From Symbiobacterium thermophilum IAM 14863 (lineage in GTDB: Bacteria; Bacillota; Sulfobacillia; Symbiobacteriales; Symbiobacteriaceae): DNA of 64,000 nt. The position numbers and the translations under genes were made by a program. Shown here piece after piece: positions 15,769 through 24,021 of the stretch. Location: positions 2,542,001 through 2,606,000 of the forward strand of contig NC_006177.1 of assembly GCF_000009905.1 (NCBI RefSeq), given 5' to 3'. Positions within the stretch are counted from its first letter, which is position 1; the number at the start of each line of letters is the position of its first letter. Below the pieces are notes generated by a model, which had not been told where the DNA came from, did no database searches, and worked only from the letters and a program-made list of their open reading frames with translations.

Positions 15769-16572
15769 TCAACAGCCCTTCGGGGCGAGGTGCTCCCGCA
15801 GGATCCGGTCGAACACGTCCGGGCGCTCGACCATCATGCTGTGGCCGGCGCCGGGCACCATCCGGGTCGGCACCCCGTGGCTGCGCAGCGACTCCAGCAG
15901 CGGCTCCAGGCCTGGGGTGCGCTCGCCGTACACGTAGGTCCGGGGGACCGGCAGGCTCAGGAACCGCTCCAGCAGCCCCGGCGTGTCGGAGGTCCGGACC
16001 AGCCCGGCGGCGTACCGCCACAGCACGTCGGGCGCGCACCGGCTGAGGGTGGCGGCGTAGAGCAGATCGTCCTCCCGGCCGTCCAGGCCGCTCCCGGCGA
16101 ACTTCCCGACCAGCCGCGGCAGCGCGGCCCGGACGCCCTCCGCGCCCATCGCCGCCAGCCTGCGGCTCAGGGTGGCGTCCTCCGGACGCAGGTTGCCCTC
16201 GGCGCAGAGCAGGCCCGTGAAGCGTCCGGGGTCACGTTCAGCCATGAGTATGGCGATGGTGCCGCCCATGCTGTGGCCCACCAGGCTGACCCTGCTGAGG
16301 CCCAGCCAGTCCAGCAGCTCCATCAGGAGATCCGCCAGGTCGTCCATGGCACAGGCGAAGCCTGCCGGATCCTCGCTGTCGCCGTGTCCGGGCAGGTCGG
16401 GAAGGATGACCGCCCGCCCCGCCAGGGCCTTGCCGGCCGCGGCCGGCAGGAAGAAGACGTGGGAGGCCCCGAGCCCGTGGAGGAGCAGGACGGGTTCCGG
16501 GCCTCCGCCTGCGCGCATGCGCACGGCCAGGGTGCCGGCGCGCGACGGCCATCGGATGAGGCGGAGATCCAT
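15769..16572 (-). CDS. Alpha/beta hydrolase
   Basis: A 267-residue alpha/beta hydrolase. It shows the oxyanion-hole LLLHGLGAS, the strand DLPGHGDSEDP, the nucleophile elbow VGHSMGGTIAI (Ser near residue 98) and the late histidine in PGAGHSMMVERPD; the acid is probably the Asp or Glu near YVYGERTPG. There is no signal peptide, so it is cytoplasmic. The substrate is unknown; esterases, C-C hydrolases and lactonases share these motifs. It is monocistronic as far as can be seen, with a weak upstream region of about 280 bases before arsM. Confidence 0.87.
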   Translation of the reverse strand: MDLRLIRWPSRAGTLAVRMRAGGGPEPVLLLHGLGASHVFFLPAAAGKALAGRAVILPDLPGHGDSEDPAGFACAMDDLADLLMELLDWLGLSRVSLVGHSMGGTIAILMAERDPGRFTGLLCAEGNLRPEDATLSRRLAAMGAEGVRAALPRLVGKFAGSGLDGREDDLLYAATLSRCAPDVLWRYAAGLVRTSDTPGLLERFLSLPVPRTYVYGERTPGLEPLLESLRSHGVPTRMVPGAGHSMMVERPDVFDRILREHLAPKGC

Positions 16573-16821
16573 CTCGCTTCACTCCCGAATCGGAGGGCCC
16601 CGCGCCGGAGGCCCTTCCGGCGTCGTAGGGCGGCACGATTGCGGTGCCGCAGAGATCCCTTCGTTAGACGAGACCCGTTGCCGTGCGAGTTCGGCACCAC
16701 GCTCCGGCCGGCGGGGAGGGCGATGGCCCACCGCCCCCGCCCATGGAACCTGATCCGGGGCCGGAAGGTACCGACCTGGTCCGACTGGCCGAGAGCATCC
16801 GGTAGCCCCCTGCGACAGCAA

Positions 16822-16846
16822 GAGCCCTGCGTGCGCCGCAGGGCTC
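16822..16846 (-). terminator. arsM terminator
   Basis: GAGCCCTGC and GCAGGGCTC pair in a 9-bp stem directly after the arsM stop, followed on the minus strand by TTGCTG. Confidence 0.7.
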
Positions 16847-16853
16847 GTTCATC

Positions 16854-17684
16854 TCACGCGGTCGGCTTCCGCGCCTCGATGGTCGCCGAGAACACCTGGT
16901 TCTTCAAGGACTCGCCGGCTCCCCAGGCTTCCAACAACTGCTCGCTATCTTTGGGCCGGATGACGATGTCGACAAAGCCAGCCTCCGTGAGCATGGTCCG
17001 CAACTCGCCAACCGTGGCCACGCCCGCCACGCATCCGGCGTAAAGGGCCAGGTCCTCCCTGACCTCGGGCGGAAGCGGGGCGAGGCTTACCATGTCGGCC
17101 ACCGCAATCCGGCCGCCGGGCCGCAGAACCCGGAAGGCCTCCCGGAACACCTGCTCCTTCTCCGGCGAGAGGTTGATCACGCAGTTGGAGATGATCACGT
17201 CCACGCTCTCGTCCGCCACCGGCAGGTGTTCGATCTCGCCGAGGCGGAACTCGACGTTGGCGAATCCGCCCTTGCGGGCGTTCTCGCGGGCCCGAGCCAG
17301 CATCTCGGGCGTCATGTCCACCCCGATCACCCTGCCGCTCTCCCCAACCTGGCGTGCGGCGAGGAAGCAGTCGAACCCGGCCCCGCTCCCCAGGTCCAGC
17401 ACCGTCTCGCCCGGCTTCAGGCTCGCGATCGCCTGCGGGTTGCCGCATCCCAGACCAAGGTCTGCGCCTGCGGGCGCCGCGGCCAGTTCGTCGTCGGAGT
17501 ACCCGAGGACCCTCCCCAGCTCCTCCCCCCCGGCCCCGCTGCCGCAGCAACAGCCGCTCACCACCAGGAGGTCATCCCCCTTTGGCTCCGGAGCACAGCA
17601 CCCGCCCGCCGAGCCGGCGGCGGAACCCCGGGCCGCTTCGGCATAGCGCTTCCGTACCATCTCACGCAGCGCGTGCGCGTCCAT
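16854..17684 (-). CDS. arsM: Arsenite S-adenosylmethionine methyltransferase
   Basis: A 276-residue class I methyltransferase of the ArsM type. It has an N-terminal cysteine-rich segment ([15 protein letters not shown]), the SAM motif [34 protein letters not shown], and the arsenic-binding cysteines in [13 protein letters not shown] and [10 protein letters not shown]. ArsM methylates As(III) to volatile or exportable methylarsenicals in the cytoplasm. ATG 17684 follows GAGGAGGGG. It lies 114 bases after arsR on the same strand and ends at a terminator hairpin, so arsR-arsM is a two-gene detoxification unit without a pump. Confidence 0.95.
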   Translation of the reverse strand: MDAHALREMVRKRYAEAARGSAAGSAGGCCAPEPKGDDLLVVSGCCCGSGAGGEELGRVLGYSDDELAAAPAGADLGLGCGNPQAIASLKPGETVLDLGSGAGFDCFLAARQVGESGRVIGVDMTPEMLARARENARKGGFANVEFRLGEIEHLPVADESVDVIISNCVINLSPEKEQVFREAFRVLRPGGRIAVADMVSLAPLPPEVREDLALYAGCVAGVATVGELRTMLTEAGFVDIVIRPKDSEQLLEAWGAGESLKNQVFSATIEARKPTA

Positions 17685-17798
17685 CCACACCCCTCCTCTG
17701 ATTTCCTGCAGCCCCCATGCCCGAAGCCGCCTCCCGGCCGGCAGCGCCCCCGGGTCAGCGGCTCCAACGACGACAACCGACGTCCGGCTTGGACGCCT

Positions 17799-18116
17799 TC
17801 AGCAACACCCCCGGCCATCAACCCCGCACAGTTCCGGGATGGTCGTGAGGTCCGCGTCCAGGAAAGCCCGAAACGCCTTCAACCCTTCCAGGAGCCGCTC
17901 GCGGTCGGCCTGGTAGTACACCCACATCCCCGCTCTGCGTTCACGGACCAGGCCGGCCGCCTTCAGCTTGGCGATGTGCTGGGAAACCGCGGGCTGGCTG
18001 ATGCCGAGGACCGGATAGAGCTCGCACACGCACCGCTCCCGGTCCCAGATCAACTTCAGGATTTTCAGGCGCGTCAAGTCTCCCAGCGCCTTCATCAGGA
18101 TCACGTGCCGCTCCAT
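17799..18116 (-). CDS. arsR: ArsR-family metalloregulator
   Basis: A 105-residue ArsR/SmtB repressor. The winged-helix core is QPAVSQHIAKLKAAGLVRERRAGMWVYY. The As(III)-sensing motif ERCVCELYPVL has the CxC of classical ArsR at the start of helix alpha-3; extra C-terminal cysteines (ELCGVDGRGCC) could add a third or fourth ligand. ATG 18116 has GGGAGGGCG upstream. It should repress its own promoter (18139-18168) and arsM until arsenite binds. Confidence 0.95.
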   Translation of the reverse strand: MERHVILMKALGDLTRLKILKLIWDRERCVCELYPVLGISQPAVSQHIAKLKAAGLVRERRAGMWVYYQADRERLLEGLKAFRAFLDADLTTIPELCGVDGRGCC

Positions 18117-18138
18117 CCGACGCCCTCCCTGCTATATA

Positions 18139-18168
18139 AGTATATGGTTATGTCCTTCTTGATACCAA
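18139..18168 (-). promoter_or_regulatory. arsR promoter with overlapping A/T palindrome
   Basis: Minus-strand TTGGTA (-35), 18-bp spacer, TATACT (-10). The -10 lies in the dyad CATATACTTATATAG, a likely ArsR operator. Confidence 0.6.
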
Positions 18169-18351
18169 CCGCGTTTTCTCATCCGGCTGGCAGCAGCGGG
18201 CGTGCGTGGGCCATCGGACTGGCTGCGGGGTTATGGATGGCGCAGGCAAAAACTTCAGACGCCCTGGACATCCAGGGCGTCGTGATCCCACGGAACCCGT
18301 GTCGAACACCCGACCCGAGCGACAGAGCAGGCTCCGCACGGGCAGATCGCG

Positions 18352-18660
18352 TCACAGGCTGCGGGCCAGCGCCATCAATCGCTCCCGCAGCTGGTCCAGT
18401 CTCTCGTTGACCCGCTTTCGCTCTTCAAAGGAATCCCGCCAGATCACCAGGTCCCAGAGCGTACCGGGGGCGTTGGGGATCCCGAGCAGGTACTCCTTCA
18501 GCGCCGCCGCGGCGTCCGGTTCGTTTCCGGCCCAGGAGAGCAGTTCGAAGCAGCGCCGCAGCAGGTAACCATACTGACCGTCGAGGCCCTCCGCCTGCAG
18601 GAGACGCTGAAGCTCCGTCAGCACCTCCCGCATCTCCACAAGTTCCGCCCGTTCCGTCAT
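18352..18660 (-). CDS. Small helical protein, possible immunity protein
   Basis: A 102-residue acidic, all-helical protein from ATG 18660 with GGAGGGTCG upstream. It contains LRRCFELLSWAGNEPDAAAA and GTLWDLVIWRDSFEERKRVN, a pattern seen in small immunity-like families (DUF6966 type) that protect against polymorphic toxins; I am not certain of the match. It lies immediately downstream of the frameshifted toxin-like gene on the same strand, the usual toxin-immunity order. If the toxin is dead, this gene may be kept as an orphan immunity gene. Confidence 0.7.
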   Translation of the reverse strand: MTERAELVEMREVLTELQRLLQAEGLDGQYGYLLRRCFELLSWAGNEPDAAAALKEYLLGIPNAPGTLWDLVIWRDSFEERKRVNERLDQLRERLMALARSL

Positions 18661-18667
18661 CTGACGA

Positions 18668-19912
18668 CCCTCCAGGAATCGACCACCTGCAGGCCTCAAT
18701 GGCCCACGGGTTGGGAATGTACGCCTGCATGATGTGCTCGCCGCCGAGATAGGGCCCGCCCTGGCTGGCGACCGGCCCGACGTACACCACGGAGTCCTTT
18801 CGGAACCTTTACCGCGTACACCTTCTCGACGATCGAGCGGCCCATGTACTCCAGGGTCTGCGGATGAACCCACACCGGCTTCACATCGGTATCCACCCGC
18901 ACCAGCGCGTGGCTCACGGGCGGTTCAAAGGTGAACCGGCGCCCAAGCGGTTTTCCCCGCCGGCCCGGTAGAGCACCCGGACCTCAGGCAGCACCACTTC
19001 GTTGTAGCGCATGCCGTAGAAGTTGCGTGCAGGGTCACCGACCGCAGGCCGCCCAGGGGCCCCTCCCGGAACACATCGTACTGGTAACCATGGGTCGCCC
19101 GCCACCGGGCGATGTCTTCCCACTCCGCCTCCGCCCGCACATACTCCCGGAAGCGGGAAGCCTCACGGGCCCGGCGCGAGTCCAGGATGTTCCGGAGGAC
19201 CCGGGCGCGGATCTCGCTCCCCGGCGCAGCGGCAGAGGACCCCGGGACGGGATCCGGCTCCGCAAGCGCGGCCGCCACCATGCTCCGGGATCTCGCCCAA
19301 TCTCCCGCCGGGGCATGCGTCCCCAGGCGCCAGGTCCAGAACCGGCTGGTGAGGGTGTTCAGACCCATGAACAGGCCGGAGGTGAGGCCACCCTGGGCAA
19401 AGGCGCCCACCGCGCCGCGGACGGAGCGCTCCGGGGAGTGGACCAGGTAGCTGACCAGACTCGACGCTCCACCCGCCGCGATGTTGGTGGCTGCGATCCC
19501 GACCCGGGCAGCCAGCCGCCCACGCCGGCGCTGATCCCGCCGATCACCGACCCGATCACCGCTTCGACCCAGTTGAACAAGCGGCCACCCACCACCAGCT
19601 CGTAGAGCGCGCCGCTCACCAGGGCCGCGCCGCCTACCGCCAGCAGAACCGGAACACTCAGCGTGAAGAGGGCGGTGAGGCCGGCGGCCCGATCCTTCAC
19701 CCATGCCGCCAATCCGCCCTGGCCGTTTTCAGGTGCAGCGCCTCCAGCGGAACCTGCGCCGGAATGGGTTCGGCCGCCACCAGCACGCCCACCCGGTCGC
19801 GCTGCTGGGCCTCCGCCGCGGAGACGCGTGGGTACACCAGGTAGGCCGACAGACACGACAGAAGCCACGCCAGGACCAGAAATCCTGCAATGTGGCGCTT
19901 GGCCTCACGCAT
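18668..19912 (-). pseudogene. Frameshifted secreted toxin-like protein
   Basis: ATG 19912 with GGGAGGTCAG opens a signal-anchor (HIAGFLVLAWLLSCLSAYLV). The coherent protein then jumps frame at least five times: near 19730 (AAAA run), 19515, 19035, 18945 and 18795 (AAAGG run). Joined, it gives a hydrophobic, glycine/alanine-rich middle (LFTLSVPVLLAVGGAALVSG; AATNIAAGGASSLVSYLVHS) as in pre-toxin regions. A C-terminal domain follows, with NFYGMRYNEVVLPEVRVLYR, VSHALVRVDTDVKPVWVHP and VYVGPVASQGGPYLGGEHI. I do not recognise the catalytic family. Several shifts sit in homopolymers, so assembly errors are an alternative to decay. The gene downstream looks like an immunity gene. Confidence 0.7.
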
Positions 19913-20237
19913 AGCTGACCTCCCTGGGCCCGTGGAGTCGAAAGGATGATTGTTCATATAACCGAAAAACCTTGATCGTCGGACCAATCTCGCTGTACTG
20001 AGCGCTGGACGACTGGCCGGGGCGGCGCCGCGTGCCTCCAGCGATGGGGGCGCCGCGTCCCTTCCCGGTGCGGCGCTGCGTCCCTCCCCGGTGCGGGCGC
20101 CGGCGCGCATCTGCAGGTGCGCAGAGGCTGCAGGGACCAGGCCCTGCAGCCTCTGTGCCACCAGGATGCGCCGCCCTGCGGCGCGCCCCTCCCGTTTCGG
20201 TTTGCGGTCTCCGCTCTGCGCTCTGCGGTCTCCGCGT
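19913..20237. other. Intergenic region with a 14-bp hairpin
   Basis: There is no supported gene. CAGAGGCTGCAGGG at 20122-20135 pairs perfectly with 20142-20155 and could end transcription of the D,D-carboxypeptidase gene, although no T-run follows. Short GCGGTCTCCG/GCTCTGCG repeats lie at 20205-20240. Confidence 0.6.
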
Positions 20238-21512
20238 TCAGTCGCTGGCGGACAGGCGGTCTGCCGAGTGCCGCCGGAACCGCCGCTGCCTCCGCCGGGC
20301 CTGCAACCGGTCGGTGGCGATGACCGCACCGCACAGCGCCGCGCCCGTCGCCATCCAGACACCGGCCCGTTGGTACCATGCCGCGGCCCCGGCGCCGGGG
20401 GGCTTTCCCGAGCCCCCATCGCTGTGAGCCGGCGGCTCCGCCTGGGCAGACGCCGTCACCGGCGCCAGCACCGGCTGATGGGCGATCACCCGGCCATCGA
20501 CCAGGGCCTGGACCACCGCCACGGTCCCTTCAGGCCACTCCTCACCCGGCAGCGGCCGGCGGTAGGCGATTTCCACCTCATCCCCCTCCCGCAGCCAGGC
20601 GCGCAGCGGCTCCTCCAGCCGGCCACCAGCACCCGGCAGGTCGCCGGCCGAAAGCACAGTGGTGAGGGAGAAGTCGTACAGACCGTGGCGCAGCAGCCGC
20701 TCCATGTCCGCGTACATCTGCTCCTTGTCCGGATTGCCCAGGAGCACGCCGATGACCTCGCGGCCGTCCGCCGCGGCCGAACCGACCAGGGTGAACAGCG
20801 CGGCCTCGGTGTATCCGTTCTTCACGCCCGTGGCCTCCGGCATGCGTTGGATGAGCAGGTTCCGGTTGTAAATCTCCCGGGTGGTCTCCATCTCGGGCCA
20901 CGGGAACGTGAGCCACTCGGTTCCCGCGATCTCCCGGTAGACCGGATCCGCCATGGCCACCCGGCCGAGGCGCGCCAGGTCGCGGGCGCTGCTGTAGTGC
21001 CCGTCTTCATCCAGGCCGTGCGGGTTGCGGAACTGGGTATCGGTGAGGCCCAACGCCCGGGCCTTTTCGTTCATCTGCCGGACGAACGCCTCCTCGCTGC
21101 CGCCCAGGAAGATGGCGATCGCCACCGCGGCGTCGTTGGCCGACTCCAGGATCAGCGCCTCCAGCAGCTCCCGCAGCGTGTACGTGGTCCCCTGGGTCAG
21201 GTAGACCTTGGAGCCCTCAATCAGCTCCGCCTCCGGCGGGATGGTCACGGTCTCGTCCAGGCGGCCGGACTCGATGGCCAGGAGGGCGGTCATGATCTTC
21301 GTGGTGGAGGCAATCGCCAGGCGTTCGTCGGGGTTCTTCTCCCAGAGCACCTGCCCCGTGGCGCAGTCCATCAGGATACCGGATTCGGCGCTGGTCTCGT
21401 ACCAGGTGTCGTCCGCCGAGGCCGGCAGGCGAAGCAGAAGCGTCAGCAGCAAAGCGCAGGCGATGATGGCCCTGAGCCGCTTCAGCGCAATCTCCTCCCT
21501 GTGTGATGGCAT
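20238..21512 (-). CDS. D-alanyl-D-alanine carboxypeptidase (PBP5/DacF type)
   Basis: A 424-residue low-molecular-weight PBP. After a signal peptide (RLRAIIACALLLTLLLRLPA), the active-site motif SxxK is IASTTKIMTALLAI, SxN is ILESANDAAVAIA and KTG is VKNGYTEAA (KNG in place of KTG). A C-terminal beta domain follows, then a membrane segment near residues 385-405 (GVWMATGAALCGAVIATDRL) that anchors it outside the cell. It trims the terminal D-Ala from peptidoglycan stem peptides. ATG 21512 is used here; a CTG at 21485 has a better-placed GGGAGGAG. The KNG variant is worth noting. It is downstream of the sortase. Confidence 0.9.
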   Translation of the reverse strand: MPSHREEIALKRLRAIIACALLLTLLLRLPASADDTWYETSAESGILMDCATGQVLWEKNPDERLAIASTTKIMTALLAIESGRLDETVTIPPEAELIEGSKVYLTQGTTYTLRELLEALILESANDAAVAIAIFLGGSEEAFVRQMNEKARALGLTDTQFRNPHGLDEDGHYSSARDLARLGRVAMADPVYREIAGTEWLTFPWPEMETTREIYNRNLLIQRMPEATGVKNGYTEAALFTLVGSAAADGREVIGVLLGNPDKEQMYADMERLLRHGLYDFSLTTVLSAGDLPGAGGRLEEPLRAWLREGDEVEIAYRRPLPGEEWPEGTVAVVQALVDGRVIAHQPVLAPVTASAQAEPPAHSDGGSGKPPGAGAAAWYQRAGVWMATGAALCGAVIATDRLQARRRQRRFRRHSADRLSASD

Positions 21513-21828
21513 CCGGGCCTCATCCCACCGAGCCATGAGGACCAGCGCGACGGTGCGCTGGTCCTCAGCCTGTCTGCTGGGGGCCGCTGGTCCTACACTT
21601 CCGCGCCCCGGCTTGAAATCCCTGCATTTCACGGAAGGGTTATCTTGTTAAGAAGGACCACCGGCTGGGGCACGAACACCCAGGGGGCACGGCGGCGCCG
21701 CACCGTCCGCCCGAGCCCCCGCACAGTGGAGACGCCCGGCCGGTGGGGCACACCCCCCGCAACGGGCCGGCATTCCTGTACCCCGCACCGCGCCGGGCGC
21801 CCCCCCGGGCGCGTGCCCGGGCCCCTGC
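21513..21828. other. Intergenic region between sortase and carboxypeptidase
   Basis: No gene is seen. A 12-bp perfect stem at 21537-21566 (GAGGACCAGCGC with its complement) lies in the leader of the carboxypeptidase gene; no T-run follows it. The rest is very G+C-rich with short self-complementary GGGCGC runs. Confidence 0.55.
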
Positions 21829-22590
21829 TCAGGATGCTCCGGCAGTGTGGACCGGTTCGGGGAGGTCTGCAGCCTCGAGAACGCCCCTGACGACGAGGCG
21901 GTGGGTGTTGATCCACTTCGGCGTGCAGGTGATCAGCGTGATCTGCGCCTGTTCCGTGGGATCCAGCACCCAGGTCTCATCCGGCTCCACGACGAAGATC
22001 TCGGACGCCCGATAGACGTAGGTCGCCCCGCCGCTCCGGACGAGGATGGGATCTCCGACCTCCACCTGGTCCAGCCGCAGGAAGAAGGGGCCGTAGATGT
22101 GCCCACGGTGGCCGACGAGGGCGAAGTTGCCCGGTTCACCGGGACCGGCCGTCTCGGCGAAATGCCCCACCGCGTGGCGCAGGGTCCGGTCGTCTGTCCC
22201 CTCGGCGATGGCCACGGTCAGGTCGATCTTGGGAATGGTCAGTATCCCGATGACCTCGGGTCCGGGCGCTTGATCGGCACGGTCCGGTGACTCTTCGCCT
22301 GTGCCGGCTTCCGGTCCCGCCGTCTCCATTGCCGGCAAGCCCGCTCCGGTGTCGGCGCCTTCCTCGGGCAGCGCCGGCGGTGCGCCTGAGGGGGCCGCCG
22401 CGGCAAACGGCCGGAGGCCGGCCAATCCCGGCGCGGTGCCACCGGCGGCGGCCAACGCGGCAACCTCCCGCTCATACCTCTCCATCAGGCGGGCCTGTTC
22501 CCGCCGCGAGACCCCGTTGACCACACCTGCCACCAGGACCAGGAGGCACCCCAGCAGGAACAGGGCCTTCGGCAGATAACGCGCGACCAT
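21829..22590 (-). CDS. Class D sortase
   Basis: A 253-residue protein with an N-terminal membrane anchor (YLPKALFLLGCLLVLVAGVV), a long Ala/Gly/Pro-rich linker and a C-terminal sortase fold. The catalytic residues are visible: His in ALVGHRGHIYGPFFLRL, Cys in ITLITCTPKW and Arg in NTHRLVVRG. IGILTIPKIDLTVAIAEG opens the fold as in class D enzymes. It cleaves an LPXTG-like signal and joins the substrate to the cell wall. The gene lies 70 bases after that of a collagen-like LPAAG protein on the same strand, its likely dedicated substrate. ATG 22590 follows GGAGGCGAG. Confidence 0.92.
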   Translation of the reverse strand: MVARYLPKALFLLGCLLVLVAGVVNGVSRREQARLMERYEREVAALAAAGGTAPGLAGLRPFAAAAPSGAPPALPEEGADTGAGLPAMETAGPEAGTGEESPDRADQAPGPEVIGILTIPKIDLTVAIAEGTDDRTLRHAVGHFAETAGPGEPGNFALVGHRGHIYGPFFLRLDQVEVGDPILVRSGGATYVYRASEIFVVEPDETWVLDPTEQAQITLITCTPKWINTHRLVVRGVLEAADLPEPVHTAGAS

Positions 22591-22614
22591 CTGCGCTCGC
22601 CTCCGTTGCGAAAG

Positions 22615-22651
22615 GCACAGGGGTACACCTACGGCGAGGGTACCCCTGTGC
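22615..22651 (-). terminator. Hairpin between surface protein and sortase genes
   Basis: GCACAGGGGTAC pairs with GTACCCCTGTGC around a 13-base loop; CTTTCG follows on the minus strand. A leaky terminator here would make more substrate than sortase. Confidence 0.55.
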
Positions 22652-22660
22652 GGCTTGCGA

Positions 22661-23659
22661 TCATGGCTGGCCCCGTCTGCGCCTCCGGTTCAGCACGCTC
22701 CACCCGATGCTGGCGAGCATCAATGCGGCTCCCGAGACCATCAGGCCGCCGGTAGTCATCACCCCGCCCGCGGCGGGCAGCTCGGTGATGGTAGGCCGCG
22801 GGGGTTCAGCGGGAGCCTCCGGCGCGGCAGGCGGTTCGGGCTCGCTGGGCGGCTGCGGCAGCGGGGGGCTTACAATCGGAGTGGGTGGCTCCTGTGCAGG
22901 CGGAAGCTGCGGGGTGACGGGTTCCACGGGTTCTGTGGGCTCCTCCGGCTCCCCGGGCTCCGGCTCCACTGGCTCCGGATCGCTGGACGTGGAGGGGCTG
23001 GGCGGCCTGCGGCTCGGTGGGTCGGAGTCACGGGGATCCTCCGGCCTGCTGGGGTTCCCAGGCTCTGCGGGATCCCCCGGATCACCGGGATCGCCGGGAT
23101 CACCAGGATCTCCCGGGTCGCCGGGGTCGCCGGGCTCTTCAGGGGCGCACGGATCCTCAGGCTCGCCAGGTTCCTCCGGTGTGCCGGGATCCTCAGGTTC
23201 GCCGGGCTCACCGGGCGTCCCGGGCTTCCAGGGCTTCCCCGTCCAACCCAACTGGCTCACCTGCTCAGGGACACAAGGTTCCACGGGATCATCCGGGTCG
23301 CCGGGATCCTCGGGAGGGCACGGGTCCTCAGAATCGCCAGGCTTCCCGGGGTTGCCGGGGTTCCCGGGGTTGCCAGGGTTCCCGGTCCGGCCCCGACCAC
23401 CGCGGCCGGCCGTGTCCATCTCTCCGGGCTCACAGGGATCCACCGGGTCATCCGGACCACCTGGGGTACCGGGGTTGCCGGGGTTCCCGGGTGGGCCGGG
23501 CTGCCCGGGGCCTCCGGACCCCCCGGTTTCCGGCCGGTAACCGTGGGCTCTCCGCCGGTCACCCCGGCTTCCCCCCTCGCTGGCCCATGCGTACGGCGCC
23601 AGGGCCTGTAAGAGCAACAGTGCGGGCAGGAGGAGCCCGATCCAGACTTTCCTGCGCAG
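22661..23659 (-). CDS. Collagen-like LPAAG-anchored surface protein
   Basis: From a CTG start at 23659 the 332-residue product begins MRRKVWIGLLLPALLLLQAL with an AWA cleavage site, a full signal peptide; AAAGGGG sits 7 bases upstream. No ATG, GTG or TTG gives a complete signal peptide; the next option, TTG 23617, loses the basic part. The mature part has collagen-like G-x-P repeats (runs of GNP, GDP and GEP triplets at about residues 45-205), then a Pro/Glu-rich stalk. The end is ITELPAAGG, a hydrophobic helix and RRRRRGQP: a sorting signal with LPAAG in place of LPXTG. Four cysteines lie between the repeat blocks. It is likely displayed on the wall by the sortase encoded next. Confidence 0.88.
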   Translation of the reverse strand: MRRKVWIGLLLPALLLLQALAPYAWASEGGSRGDRRRAHGYRPETGGSGGPGQPGPPGNPGNPGTPGGPDDPVDPCEPGEMDTAGRGGRGRTGNPGNPGNPGNPGKPGDSEDPCPPEDPGDPDDPVEPCVPEQVSQLGWTGKPWKPGTPGEPGEPEDPGTPEEPGEPEDPCAPEEPGDPGDPGDPGDPGDPGDPGDPAEPGNPSRPEDPRDSDPPSRRPPSPSTSSDPEPVEPEPGEPEEPTEPVEPVTPQLPPAQEPPTPIVSPPLPQPPSEPEPPAAPEAPAEPPRPTITELPAAGGVMTTGGLMVSGAALMLASIGWSVLNRRRRRGQP

Positions 23660-24021
23660 CTCCCATCCCCTTTCGATCTCCGGATGGGGCTGCAGCGGCC
23701 GTGAGCCCGGTGGTATAAAGCGACACCAACGTGATCTCGGGCGCTGCGCCCACCCACATGGTTATCTGGGAATGGAAGCGAACATGACGATCCCCGGGCA
23801 CCTCGGCTGAAGAAGCTGCACACCCGGGCTGCCTGCAACCTCTCGCGCGGTATCCCCCACCGCCGCGGGAAGACGGATGGGGGACGAGTATCGCAGACGT
23901 AACACAAACGCCTCCCCCAGGGAGGCTCTACCTATGCAAGGCAAGTGGGTATGTAACCAAAGCAGGTGCAGTTCGTTTCAACGAATGGGAGGATACCCGA
24001 CAACGAACCAGGAGGGACAAC
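23660..24021. other. Divergent intergenic region
   Basis: It separates the collagen-like gene from the lipoprotein gene and must hold both promoters. A GCCTCCC-GGGAGGC stem lies at about 23909-23926. No coding frame is convincing; no clear sigma-A box pair was found. Confidence 0.5.

Noticed and set aside
22707-23540. Plus-strand frame rich in G-S-S-G-S-P repeats
   Set aside because: Mirror of the collagen-like gene on the other strand. The minus strand has a signal peptide, sorting signal and sortase neighbour.
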